Of a stretch of 13,433 nucleotides of DNA, positions 5,777 to 13,433 are shown piece by piece. Position 1 is the stretch's first letter, and each line of letters starts with the position of its first letter. The stretch is from Bacteroidales bacterium. Lineage in GTDB: Bacteria; Bacteroidota; Bacteroidia; Bacteroidales; UBA10428. A model generated the notes under the pieces. That model searched no databases. It worked only from the letters and a program-made list of their open reading frames with translations, and had not been told where the DNA came from. The position numbers and the translations under genes were made by a program. The stretch is from assembly GCA_030626465.1 (NCBI GenBank), contig DAOUOU010000065.1, forward strand, positions 1-13,433. Reading direction: 5' to 3'.

Positions 5777-7627
5777 CTAACTATAAAATTGATTGTCGTG
5801 AAGAATTTTAAACTCTCCTTTTCTGGATAGTAATTCGTCATAGTTACCCTGCTCAATAATTTTCCCCTGTTTAAGGACATATATGGTATCGGCATTTCTT
5901 ATTGTAGAAAGCCTGTGAGCAATAACTATACTTGTACGTTCTTTCATAAGGTTGTTGATGGCCTCTTGTACCAATCTTTCCGATTCGGTGTCGAGAGCAG
6001 ATGTTGCTTCATCAAGAATCATAACGGGAGGATTTTTAAGCACTGCCCGTGCAATGGAAATTCTCTGTTTCTGGCCTCCCGACAACCTGGTACCCCGGTC
6101 ACCTATATTGGTCTGATAACCATTTTCGGTTTCAATAATAAAATCATGAGCATTGGCAATACGTGCAGCTTTTTCGACCTCTTCCGGGGATGCTTGTTCA
6201 ACACCAAATATAATGTTGTTGGAAATGGTATCATTAAAAAGTATGGGTTCCTGATTTACTATGCCTAAGATGTTTCTAAGCTCAGTGGTATCCAGATCAC
6301 GAATATCGTTTCCATCAACCAGTATGCTTCCTTTCACCACATCGTAGAAACGAGGTAATAAGTCGGCCAGAGTAGATTTTCCTGAGCCTGAGGGCCCCAC
6401 AAGCGCAATGGTCTGTCCTTTTTGAATTGTAAAAGAAATATCTGATAACACATAATCTTCCTGGTATTTGAACCATACATTCTTGTATTCAATATTGTTT
6501 TCGAATGCTTTTAGCTGAATGGGATTATCTTTTATTACAATTTTAGAATGAGTATTTAAAACCTTATCAATTCTATCCATAGAGGCAAGGCCTTTTTGTA
6601 TGTTATAGATAGCAGTGGAAAAAGCTTTTGTAGGATTAATTATATTGTAAAACAATACAAGATAGACCAGGAACTCTTCCGGCTCAAGCATACTTTTAGC
6701 AGAGTCAGATAGAATAAGTCTGCCCCCGTACCACATAACACTCATTACAACTATTGTTCCCATGAATTCACTCATCGGACTTGCCAGCATCCTTCTTAAT
6801 GTAAGCTTATCCATTATGGACCGATACTCCTGGTTTTGAATAAGCTGTTTTTTCTGTACTTTCTTTTCTGCATTAAATGCCTTGATAATTCGCAATCCTC
6901 CCAGAGTTTCTTCAACAGTAGAAAGTATCTCACCCATTTTGTTTTGTCCCAGCATTGACTGTTTTCGCAGGCTTCTCCCTATCACGCCTATGATAGCTCC
7001 TGCAATAGGAAACATGATAAAAACAAAAACAGTTAGCTGCCAACTCATAAACAACATGGAAAGAACTGTAAAAAATATAATAAAGGGATTTTTAAATATA
7101 GCATCCAGGGAAGTCATAATTGAAACTTCGATTTCTGTTACATCGGCGGTAGTTCGTGCGATAATATCACCCTTTTTTTCTTCTGTAAAATAGCCAATAG
7201 GCAGAGAGACAATCTTGCCAAATAGAATATTTCGTATGTCTTTGACTACGTGATTGCGGATTTTAGTCATACTGAAAGTTCCGAGGTAGGTAAAGGTTGT
7301 TTTAAAGAAAACCATTATTATACCAAGAATTCCAATTAAGAGTAGCATGGTGACGGCACCTTTTTGCTCTACCTGATCACTTAACCAGACATATAAATTA
7401 TTCATTATTGCTTCCCTGGGAATATTTAGCGGGAAGAGTGAGAAATCGAATTCCATGTAATTATATGCAGCAGAATCAAGGCTGAATAATATTTTCAAAA
7501 GAGGGATAAGTGCAATAAAGGAAAAGATGCCGAATATCGCTCCCAGGATATTGAAGACAATGGTCAAACCAACATATCCTTTATATGGCGGGAGATATTT
7601 ACGAAATAGTTTAAAAGCGTCTTTCAT
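5777..7627 (-). CDS. MsbA-like ABC exporter (fused membrane and ATPase domains)
   Basis: This 616-residue type IV ABC half-transporter is expected to dimerise in the inner membrane and flip a lipid or hydrophobic substrate using ATP. The membrane domain has hydrophobic segments near 19-48, 92-118, 178-218, 288-300 and 318-332. The ATPase domain is complete: Walker A GPSGSGKST (411-419), Q-loop Gln459, signature LSGGQ (515-519), Walker B VMILDE (535-540), D-loop SALD (543-546) and switch His571. Bacteroidota genomes commonly carry this type annotated as MsbA (lipid A-core export) or as multidrug exporter, and sequence alone does not choose between them. Its start codon lies 2 bp after the purB stop, so the two genes are almost certainly co-transcribed. 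No internal promoter or separate terminator was seen. Confidence 0.92.
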   Translation of the reverse strand: MKDAFKLFRKYLPPYKGYVGLTIVFNILGAIFGIFSFIALIPLLKILFSLDSAAYNYMEFDFSLFPLNIPREAIMNNLYVWLSDQVEQKGAVTMLLLIGILGIIMVFFKTTFTYLGTFSMTKIRNHVVKDIRNILFGKIVSLPIGYFTEEKKGDIIARTTADVTEIEVSIMTSLDAIFKNPFIIFFTVLSMLFMSWQLTVFVFIMFPIAGAIIGVIGRSLRKQSMLGQNKMGEILSTVEETLGGLRIIKAFNAEKKVQKKQLIQNQEYRSIMDKLTLRRMLASPMSEFMGTIVVMSVMWYGGRLILSDSAKSMLEPEEFLVYLVLFYNIINPTKAFSTAIYNIQKGLASMDRIDKVLNTHSKIVIKDNPIQLKAFENNIEYKNVWFKYQEDYVLSDISFTIQKGQTIALVGPSGSGKSTLADLLPRFYDVVKGSILVDGNDIRDLDTTELRNILGIVNQEPILFNDTISNNIIFGVEQASPEEVEKAARIANAHDFIIETENGYQTNIGDRGTRLSGGQKQRISIARAVLKNPPVMILDEATSALDTESERLVQEAINNLMKERTSIVIAHRLSTIRNADTIYVLKQGKIIEQGNYDELLSRKGEFKILHDNQFYS

Positions 7628-7629
7628 CT

Positions 7630-8973
7630 TTATTTACCTGTGTAGTTTGAGGGCGTAAGGGCTTTGAGTTCCTTTTTCAGATCATCACTGATATCTAAGG
7701 TTTCAATAAATGAAGATAGTCTTTCTTTTGTAATTTTTTTATTGGTTCTGGTCAGTTCAAGTAATGCTTCATAGGGTTTTGGGAACCCTTCTCTTCTGAG
7801 GATGGTTTGTATCCCTTCAGCCACTACACTCCAGTTTTCTTCAAGATCAGCATCGATTTTTTCTCTGTTCAATAATAGCTTACCCAATCCCTTGAGAATT
7901 GATTTATAAGCGATAAGGCTATGAGCCATTGGCACACCAATGTTTCTCAAAACCGTGGAGTCGGTAAGATCTCTCTGTAATCTTGAAACCGGCAATTTCT
8001 CTGCAAGATGGTAGAAGATGGAATTTGCCAATCCGAGATTTCCTTCAGCATTTTCGAAATCGATAGGATTCACTTTATGTGGCATGGTGGATGATCCTAT
8101 TTCTCCTTCCTTAATTTTTTGCTTAAAATAATCCCTGGAAATGTATGTCCAGATATCCCTGCACATATCAATCAGGATAGTGTTGATTCTGCTCATTGCA
8201 TGGAATGAAGCAGCAAGGTTATCGTAATGTTCTATCTGAGTTGTTGTTTGCTGTCTGGCCAGTCCGAGAATATGATTTACAAATGCATTGCCGAATTCAA
8301 CCCAGTCGATATCAGGATATGCTGCAGTATGGGCATTAAAATTGCCCGTTGCCCCACCAAATTTTGCTGATATGGGTATTTGTTTGAATTGTCCTATCTG
8401 GACTTGCAGACGCTCAATAAATACTCTGATCTCTTTTCCAAGACGTGTAGGTGAGGCAGGTTGTCCGTGGGTACGGGCCAACATAGGGATGTTTTCCCAT
8501 TCAAGGCTGCGATTGGTTAATTCATCTGTAATCTTATATAAGTGTGGCAAATAAGATTCCTTAAGCGCATCACTGAAAGATAGCGGTACCGCTGTATTGT
8601 TTATATCCTGTGAAGTAAGGGCAAAATGTATGTATTCCTTATAGCGGTCCAGATTCAATTTGTCAAATTGCTTTTTTAAAAAATACTCGACAGCTTTTAC
8701 GTCATGATTGGTAGTTTTTTCTATCTCCTTTATCTCAGCGGCATCATTCACACTAAAAGTATGATATATTTTACGTAATGTCTCGTGTTTTTCTTTTGGG
8801 AAATCACTGAGTTGAGGAATTTTGTAACGACAAAGCGCAATAAAGTACTCGATCTCAACCCTGATCCTGTATCTAATTAATCCGTACTCAGAAAAGTAAG
8901 GTGCCAGTTCCTCTGTTTTAGAACGATATCTGCCGTCAACTGGTGATACAGCAGTTAATGCTTCTAAATCCAT
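7630..8973 (-). CDS. purB: Adenylosuccinate lyase
   Basis: PurB acts twice in purine synthesis, releasing fumarate from SAICAR and from adenylosuccinate. The 447-residue product opens with MDLEALTAVSPVDGRYR, as in the E. coli-type enzyme (456 residues). It carries ARTHGQPAS, with the catalytic acid His at about 169, and the superfamily signature SSTMPHKVNP at 294-303, whose loop serine is the catalytic base. I start at the ATG at 8973. A longer frame could begin with TTG at 8994, but that codon lies inside the TAACTTTG promoter box and would add an atypical extension. The stop is 2 bp before the ABC exporter start. The gene is divergent from the NfeD gene. It appears intact. Confidence 0.96.
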   Translation of the reverse strand: MDLEALTAVSPVDGRYRSKTEELAPYFSEYGLIRYRIRVEIEYFIALCRYKIPQLSDFPKEKHETLRKIYHTFSVNDAAEIKEIEKTTNHDVKAVEYFLKKQFDKLNLDRYKEYIHFALTSQDINNTAVPLSFSDALKESYLPHLYKITDELTNRSLEWENIPMLARTHGQPASPTRLGKEIRVFIERLQVQIGQFKQIPISAKFGGATGNFNAHTAAYPDIDWVEFGNAFVNHILGLARQQTTTQIEHYDNLAASFHAMSRINTILIDMCRDIWTYISRDYFKQKIKEGEIGSSTMPHKVNPIDFENAEGNLGLANSIFYHLAEKLPVSRLQRDLTDSTVLRNIGVPMAHSLIAYKSILKGLGKLLLNREKIDADLEENWSVVAEGIQTILRREGFPKPYEALLELTRTNKKITKERLSSFIETLDISDDLKKELKALTPSNYTGK

Positions 8974-8991
8974 TTTTTCAATTTTGAGCTT

Positions 8992-8999
8992 CAAAGTTA
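8992..8999 (-). promoter_or_regulatory. Promoter -7 box for purB-ABC exporter
   Basis: Read on the minus strand this is TAACTTTG, a perfect match to the Bacteroidota -7 consensus TAnnTTTG. It lies 18 bp before the purB ATG. No good TTTG -33 box is visible at the usual distance, so the assignment rests on the -7 box and its position. Confidence 0.4.
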
Positions 9000-9080
9000 G
9001 AAAAAAATAAAAGAGACAGGGTTAAGCACATGAAAAGCATGATGAGGAATAAATAAAATTTGCGTATATCAATGGTTTTA

Positions 9081-9111
9081 TTTGTGATTTCGTTCGCATT
9101 ATTTAATTTCG
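9081..9111 (+). promoter_or_regulatory. Bacteroidota-type promoter for the NfeD gene series
   Basis: TTTG at 9081-9084 and TAATTTCG at 9104-9111 are separated by 19 bp. This fits the primary-sigma promoter of Bacteroidota (TTTG, about 19 bp, TAnnTTTG) with one mismatch. Transcription would start near 9116, leaving a leader of fewer than 20 bases before the ATG at 9134. Confidence 0.5.
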
Positions 9112-9133
9112 TTCCTAAGGAAAAAATACTATT

Positions 9134-10603
9134 ATGAGAGCTTTAAGCATTTTAAAAAACTGGAGAGTTTTATGTTTGATCCTATGTATTCAGATTCTCT
9201 CCTCATCTGAAATTGCAATTGATACTGTTGAAAGTCATAGCTTAACTGATTCGGTTCATCAAAATACCATTCAGACAAAGAACGGGTTGGTTTATATTTT
9301 TGAAATTCGAAAAGAAATTGCAAAACCAGCCTGGCGTATTACATTGGAAGCTTTCGAGGAAGCTTTATTACTAAAAGCCAATTATATCTTAATTCATCTG
9401 AATACCTATGGAGGAATGGTTAACATTGCAGATTCCATTCGCACAAAAATTTTGAATTCTCCAATCCCGGTTATGATATTTATTGATAACCAGGCTATTT
9501 CAGCTGGAGCTCTTATTTCAATAGCTGCAGACAGCATCTATATGCGTTCCGGAGGAAGTATTGGTGCTGCCACGGTAGTTGATCAATCGGGAGCAGTTGT
9601 ACCGGATAAATACCAGTCTTTTATGCGATCTACTATGCGGGCAACCGCAGAAGCTCATGGCAAAGACACCATTATTAAGGGAAATGATACCACCTATGTT
9701 TGGCACAGAGATCCTCATATTGCTGAGGCAATGGTTGATCCGCGACTGGTTGTGGAGGGAATTATAGATTCCGGGAAAGTACTTACTTTAACTGTGGAAG
9801 AAGCTATTCAGGTGGGATACTGCGAAGGAAAAGCCAGTAGTGTGAGAGAAGTTCTTGAAATTTCCGGTTTATCAGATTATGAGACCAGGAAATATGAACT
9901 GAAAAGTATTGATCACATCATTGTATTATTGCTCAGTCCGGTGGCACAAAGCTTGCTTATATTGCTAATTATTGGAGGGATATATTTCGAATTGCAAACT
10001 CCCGGTGTTGGCTTTCCGCTAGGAATTGCCATTGCAGCCGCCCTGCTTTATTTTGCTCCTTTGTACATTGAAGGATTAGCTCAAAACTGGGAAGTTCTTG
10101 CATTCATAGTCGGTATTGTGCTACTTGCTTTGGAAATATTTGTTGTTCCCGGATTCGGGGTGACTGGTATATCAGGTATCATGTTGATTCTCCTGAGCTT
10201 GACAATGAGTGTTATAGATAATGTTGTTTTTGAATTTGAAGGCATTGGAGCGTTCATTAAAGTAGCGAAAGTATTTGCAAGGATTTTACTTACTGTTCTG
10301 GTATCCTTCTTTCTTTCTCTGTGGATAAGCCGAAAGGTTGGAACATCAAATCTTTTCAAAGGACTGGCGTTAGCTGCCGAGCAAGATAAATCCAGGGGAT
10401 TTATCAGTATTGATACACATCAGAAGGACATGATCGGTAAATCGGGTACTGCATACACTGTTTTGCGTCCTTCAGGGAGGGTGAAGATTGAGGGTGAAAT
10501 TTTTGATGCTAAAGCAGAAATTGGCTTCATCGATAAAAATGATCAGGTCAAAGTAATTCGTGATGAAACAGGGCAGTTGTATGTAATAAAAATAAAAAAA
10601 TAG
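9134..10603 (+). CDS. NfeD-family membrane-bound ClpP-class serine protease
   Basis: This 489-residue long-form NfeD protein resembles the STOPP (stomatin operon partner) proteases implicated in membrane quality control. An N-terminal signal or anchor (residues 10-24) precedes a ClpP-like domain at about 50-245, with HLNTYGG (88-94), NQAISAGALIS (119-129; Ser123 is the likely nucleophile) and GGSIGAATVV (140-149). Four hydrophobic segments follow at about 262-285, 295-313, 320-360 (probably two helices) and 380-398. A C-terminal soluble NfeD beta-barrel domain spans about 425-487. Family members are usually paired with a stomatin/flotillin-like protein; none lies immediately next to it here. 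It leads a rightward series with mltG, 27 bp downstream. Confidence 0.88.
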   Translation: MRALSILKNWRVLCLILCIQILSSSEIAIDTVESHSLTDSVHQNTIQTKNGLVYIFEIRKEIAKPAWRITLEAFEEALLLKANYILIHLNTYGGMVNIADSIRTKILNSPIPVMIFIDNQAISAGALISIAADSIYMRSGGSIGAATVVDQSGAVVPDKYQSFMRSTMRATAEAHGKDTIIKGNDTTYVWHRDPHIAEAMVDPRLVVEGIIDSGKVLTLTVEEAIQVGYCEGKASSVREVLEISGLSDYETRKYELKSIDHIIVLLLSPVAQSLLILLIIGGIYFELQTPGVGFPLGIAIAAALLYFAPLYIEGLAQNWEVLAFIVGIVLLALEIFVVPGFGVTGISGIMLILLSLTMSVIDNVVFEFEGIGAFIKVAKVFARILLTVLVSFFLSLWISRKVGTSNLFKGLALAAEQDKSRGFISIDTHQKDMIGKSGTAYTVLRPSGRVKIEGEIFDAKAEIGFIDKNDQVKVIRDETGQLYVIKIKK

Positions 10604-10630
10604 GATAATTTATAACATAAGGATAGCTTT

Positions 10631-11677
10631 ATGAGTGAACACGTTTGGTTAAAACGCGTTATTTACTTTCTTCTGATAGCACTTCTAATAGCAGGGATTA
10701 AAGGATTCAGTCTTTATCGAAAAGCTTTTGCCCCAAACATTTTTACTAAGGATAAAAAGGAAGTTTATTTATACATTCCAACCGGATCGACATACAAGGA
10801 TGTGCTTGAACTCATAAGAACAGAAAATTTGATCAGAAATACTCAGAGCTTTGAATGGGCTGCCACTAAAAAGAATTACCCGAATAATATACATCCGGGC
10901 CGCTACAAGGTAAAGAACAGAATGAGCAACAATGAGTTCATCAATATATTGCGATCAGGGAAACAGGATCCTGTTTTGCTCACCTTCAATAACCTTCGTA
11001 CCGAAAAACAGCTGGCTAACCGATTGGCTGAACAGCTGGAAATAGATTCTCCTGACATCATGAAATATTTTCAATCCGATTCAATATGCGAAGAATACGG
11101 ATTTGACAAGTATACGTTTAAGTGCATATTTATCCCGAATACTTACAAAGTGTATTGGAATATTTCGGTTGACGGATTGTTTGACAGGATGTTGAGTGAA
11201 TACGATGCTTTCTGGAATAAAAAACGGGATCGCAAGGTAGAGGAGATTGGAATGACAAAAGAGGAAGTGATAACCCTTGCTTCAATAGTAAACGAAGAAA
11301 CCCGAAAAGACGATGAAAAAAGAAGAATAGCCGGTGTGTATATGAACCGGTTAAATAAAGGGATACGCCTGCATGCAGATCCGACTGTTATTTATGCGAC
11401 AGGTGATTTTTCTATGAAACGTGTGTTAAGGAAGCATTACAGAATCAATTCTCCTTTCAATACATACAAGTATGCAGGGCTGCCACCCGGACCCATATGT
11501 TTTCCTGAAATATCTTCGATTGATGCTGTTCTGAAATATGAAAAGCACAAATACTTATATTTTTGTGCTAAACCAGATTTCTCAGGATATCACAACTTTG
11601 CTAAAACCTTAAAGGAACATAATCGCAATGCCGAACTGTATCGCCGCGAACTCAACAAAAGAAGGATATATCGTTAG
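10631..11677 (+). CDS. mltG: Endolytic murein transglycosylase
   Basis: MltG (YceG-like) cuts nascent peptidoglycan strands at the inner membrane and limits glycan chain length. The 348-residue protein has one N-terminal membrane helix (residues 10-24) and a LysM-like region including IPTGSTYKDVLELI (49-62) and HPGRYKVKNRMSNNEF (88-103). The catalytic domain contains LASIVNEETRKDDEK (216-230), VYMNRL (236-241) and LHADPTVIYA (247-256). Glu223 aligns with the catalytic glutamate of the E. coli enzyme (ASIVEKET context). The length matches the family. The ATG at 10631 follows AAGGAT at 10619-10624, a weak ribosome-binding site, and the 27-bp gap from the NfeD gene suggests co-transcription. Confidence 0.93.
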   Translation: MSEHVWLKRVIYFLLIALLIAGIKGFSLYRKAFAPNIFTKDKKEVYLYIPTGSTYKDVLELIRTENLIRNTQSFEWAATKKNYPNNIHPGRYKVKNRMSNNEFINILRSGKQDPVLLTFNNLRTEKQLANRLAEQLEIDSPDIMKYFQSDSICEEYGFDKYTFKCIFIPNTYKVYWNISVDGLFDRMLSEYDAFWNKKRDRKVEEIGMTKEEVITLASIVNEETRKDDEKRRIAGVYMNRLNKGIRLHADPTVIYATGDFSMKRVLRKHYRINSPFNTYKYAGLPPGPICFPEISSIDAVLKYEKHKYLYFCAKPDFSGYHNFAKTLKEHNRNAELYRRELNKRRIYR

Positions 11678-11748
11678 ATTGTCGATAATTATTGAGATAA
11701 TTGATAGCATAATCTTTTTCCACTCTTTATTTTTATCAGAAAAAATTG

Positions 11749-13158
11749 ATGGATAAAATAAAATTCGGTACAGATGGTTGGAGAGGAGTAATCGCAAAAG
11801 ATTTTACTCTGGCTAATGTGGCGAAGTTTGCCTATGGTCTGGCTCGCTGGTTCATTAGAAAATTTCCGAATTCTTCTATAGTTGTTGGGTATGATTGCCG
11901 TTTTGGAGGAGAAATGTTTATGGAGGCAGTTGCGAAAATATTGGCCTCTAAAAACATACGGGTTTATATTTCAGAGAATTTTGTTACTACCCCGATGGTT
12001 TCCCTGGGGGTTGTTAAGTTGAAAGCCAACTGCGGCGTTATGATCACAGCAAGCCACAATTCGGCTGAATATAATGGGATTAAGCTCAAAGCTGATTTTG
12101 GTGGTCCAATGCTCGAAAAAGATATCAAAGATATTGAGAACCTGATATCATCTGATTATGAATTTGATCTTGAGATGCTGAATTGGAATTACTTCATTGA
12201 ACAGGGACTTATACAATATATAAATCTTGAATCGATTTATCTGAAAAACATTCATGACCATTTTGACATTGACAGCATCATCAAATCTAAAATCCGATTT
12301 GCCTTTGATGCGATGTTTGGAAGTGCACAAAACATTTTTAAAAAGCTGATGCCCGATATTAAGATGTTTCGTTGTGAAGTAAATCCCTCTTTTTTGGGTA
12401 TACCTCCCGAGCCTCTGCCAAAAAATTTACATCTGCTTGAAGAGTATATATGGAGCAAACACACTATTGATTGTGCACTGGCAGTAGATGGCGATGGAGA
12501 TCGAATTGCATTATTTGATGAAAAAGGAACTTACATCGATAGTCACCATGTGCTGCTTTTATTAATACATTACCTCGCTGCATACAAAAAATTGGAAGGA
12601 AAAGTAGTGATCGGGTTTTCCTCAACACATAAAGTGGAACGATTATGTGACCATTATGGTTTTGAGGTAATTCGCACGCCAATTGGCTTTAAGGAAATTT
12701 CTCAAATTATGCTGAACGAAAATATTCTTGCTGCAGGTGAGGAATCAGGGGGAATAACTACTGGTACTTATCTACCGGAAAGGGATGGTATATGGATTGG
12801 AATTACAATTTGGAACTGGTTGGCTGAATCGGGTAAAAAACTTAGTGAATTAATAAATGAAGTGCAGGCAATCACCGGTCAGTTTGCTTATGAAAGAATG
12901 GATCTTGAATTGAATAAAAACATTAGAAATAAGGTAATTGAAGGTTGCAGAAATCATAGCTATTCCAATTTTGGCGAATTCTCTGTTACTGAAATTAATG
13001 ATCTGGATGGGTACAAATATCATCTGGGAGAGGATCAATGGGTGATGATCAGAGCTTCGGGAACAGAACCAGTTATTAGAATTTATGCTGAAGCAGGCAA
13101 CAGAGAGACAGTATCAGCGATAATAAACGCTGTGGTAAATACAATTAATTTATCCTGA
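11749..13158 (+). CDS. Phosphoglucomutase/phosphomannomutase (alpha-D-phosphohexomutase)
   Basis: The enzyme interconverts sugar 1- and 6-phosphates in the cytoplasm, feeding nucleotide-sugar and envelope synthesis. The 469-residue product has all four domains of the superfamily. FGTDGWRG is at 6-13. The phosphoserine loop TASHN at 100-104 has catalytic Ser102. The Mg-binding loop DGDGD at 247-251 precedes Arg252. The sugar-binding loop GEESGG is at 330-335, and the phosphate-binding RASGTEP-x-IR lies near the C-terminus. The motifs do not settle glucose, mannose or glucosamine specificity; GlmM is less likely because GEESGG is typical of PGM/PMM. I start at the ATG at 11749, one codon inside a possible TTG at 11746. 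The gene lies 71 bp after mltG and could share its transcript. It converges on murB with a 5-bp gap. Confidence 0.92.
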   Translation: MDKIKFGTDGWRGVIAKDFTLANVAKFAYGLARWFIRKFPNSSIVVGYDCRFGGEMFMEAVAKILASKNIRVYISENFVTTPMVSLGVVKLKANCGVMITASHNSAEYNGIKLKADFGGPMLEKDIKDIENLISSDYEFDLEMLNWNYFIEQGLIQYINLESIYLKNIHDHFDIDSIIKSKIRFAFDAMFGSAQNIFKKLMPDIKMFRCEVNPSFLGIPPEPLPKNLHLLEEYIWSKHTIDCALAVDGDGDRIALFDEKGTYIDSHHVLLLLIHYLAAYKKLEGKVVIGFSSTHKVERLCDHYGFEVIRTPIGFKEISQIMLNENILAAGEESGGITTGTYLPERDGIWIGITIWNWLAESGKKLSELINEVQAITGQFAYERMDLELNKNIRNKVIEGCRNHSYSNFGEFSVTEINDLDGYKYHLGEDQWVMIRASGTEPVIRIYAEAGNRETVSAIINAVVNTINLS

Positions 13159-13163
13159 TTTTC

Positions 13164-13393
13164 TCAGATTATATTTACTTCGGGTTTCAGGCTAATACCA
13201 AATGTCTCGTATACCTTGGTAACAATATATTCTGCTAAGCTGACAATTTCCTTTCCTGTTGCATTTCCATTGTTGACCAATACCAGCGGTTGATTTGAAT
13301 ATGTGCCTGCATGGCCTATTTGAATACCCTTGCATCCTGCTCTTTCGATAAGCCATGCTGCTGAAAGTTTTATCATTCCATCAGAAGATTTGT
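13164..13393 (-). CDS. murB: UDP-N-acetylenolpyruvoylglucosamine reductase, C-terminal part (5' end missing)
   Basis: MurB reduces UDP-GlcNAc-enolpyruvate to UDP-MurNAc in peptidoglycan precursor synthesis. About 76 C-terminal residues are present: YKSSDGMIKLSAAWLIERAG, then GHAGTYSNQPLVLVNNGNAT, SLAEYI and the ending FGISLKPEVNII. This is the typical MurB substrate-binding C-terminal region, including the K-L-SAAWLIE-x-AG and QPLVLVN-x-G-x-ATG stretches and the glutamate of PEV. The N-terminal FAD-binding domain is beyond the window. Upstream of 13393 the frame enters a reverse-complement copy of murB itself and meets a TGA, so the sequence beyond that point should not be translated as MurB. 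The gene is convergent with the mutase gene. Confidence 0.85.
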
Positions 13394-13433
13394 ATGCAGG
13401 CACATATTCAAATCAACCGCTGGTATTGGTCAA
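13273..13433. repeat. Perfect 40-bp inverted repeat at the window end
   Basis: Bases 13394-13433 are the exact reverse complement of 13273-13312, separated by 81 bases. The first arm is genuine murB coding sequence. The second arm runs to the last base of the window and breaks the murB frame. This is what a fold-back chimera or a mis-extended contig end looks like. Confidence 0.9.

Overview
The window looks like a contig from a member of the Bacteroidota, probably environmental and possibly marine. The evidence is Bacteroidota-type promoters (TTTG, 19 bp, TAnnTTTG upstream of the NfeD gene; TAACTTTG upstream of purB), AT-rich composition with weak Shine-Dalgarno signals, a Bacteroidota-like IS1182 transposase fragment, and a large secreted sulfatase near a secreted alginate-lyase-like protein. 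No rRNA, tRNA or CRISPR array was seen.

Layout. 1-941 is gene wreckage: the N-terminal third of an IS1182 transposase runs directly into a 5'-truncated, frameshifted D12-class adenine methylase. 1130-3481 is an intact exported S1 sulfatase. 3482-4241 has no large gene. It holds a GC-rich nested hairpin, a two-hairpin segment ending in a strong terminator, a structured segment, a 50-codon ORF resembling a small antitoxin, and the remnant of a GIY-YIG nuclease. The remnant supplies the stop codon of the next gene, a PL14-like polysaccharide lyase on the minus strand (4234-5055). An ArfB/RF-1-domain paralog follows (5219-5719); its GGQ is GDQ and its tail appears frameshifted.

From 5777 on the window is ordinary core genome. 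A minus-strand pair, purB followed 2 bp later by an MsbA-like ABC exporter, diverges from a plus-strand series: NfeD-type membrane protease, MltG lytic transglycosylase, and a phosphoglucomutase/phosphomannomutase. The 3' end of murB converges on the mutase gene. Most of this block serves the cell envelope (lipid export, membrane protein quality control, glycan-strand termination, sugar-phosphate supply, peptidoglycan precursor); purB serves purine synthesis.

The last 40 bases are a perfect reverse complement of 13273-13312, inside murB, which suggests a fold-back artefact at a contig end. Two of the disrupted genes break at A7 runs, so sequencing error must be separated from real decay. I found no clear new multi-gene system. 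The best leads are the GGQ-less ArfB paralog, the orphan antitoxin-like ORF and the structured RNA-like elements at 3538-3867.
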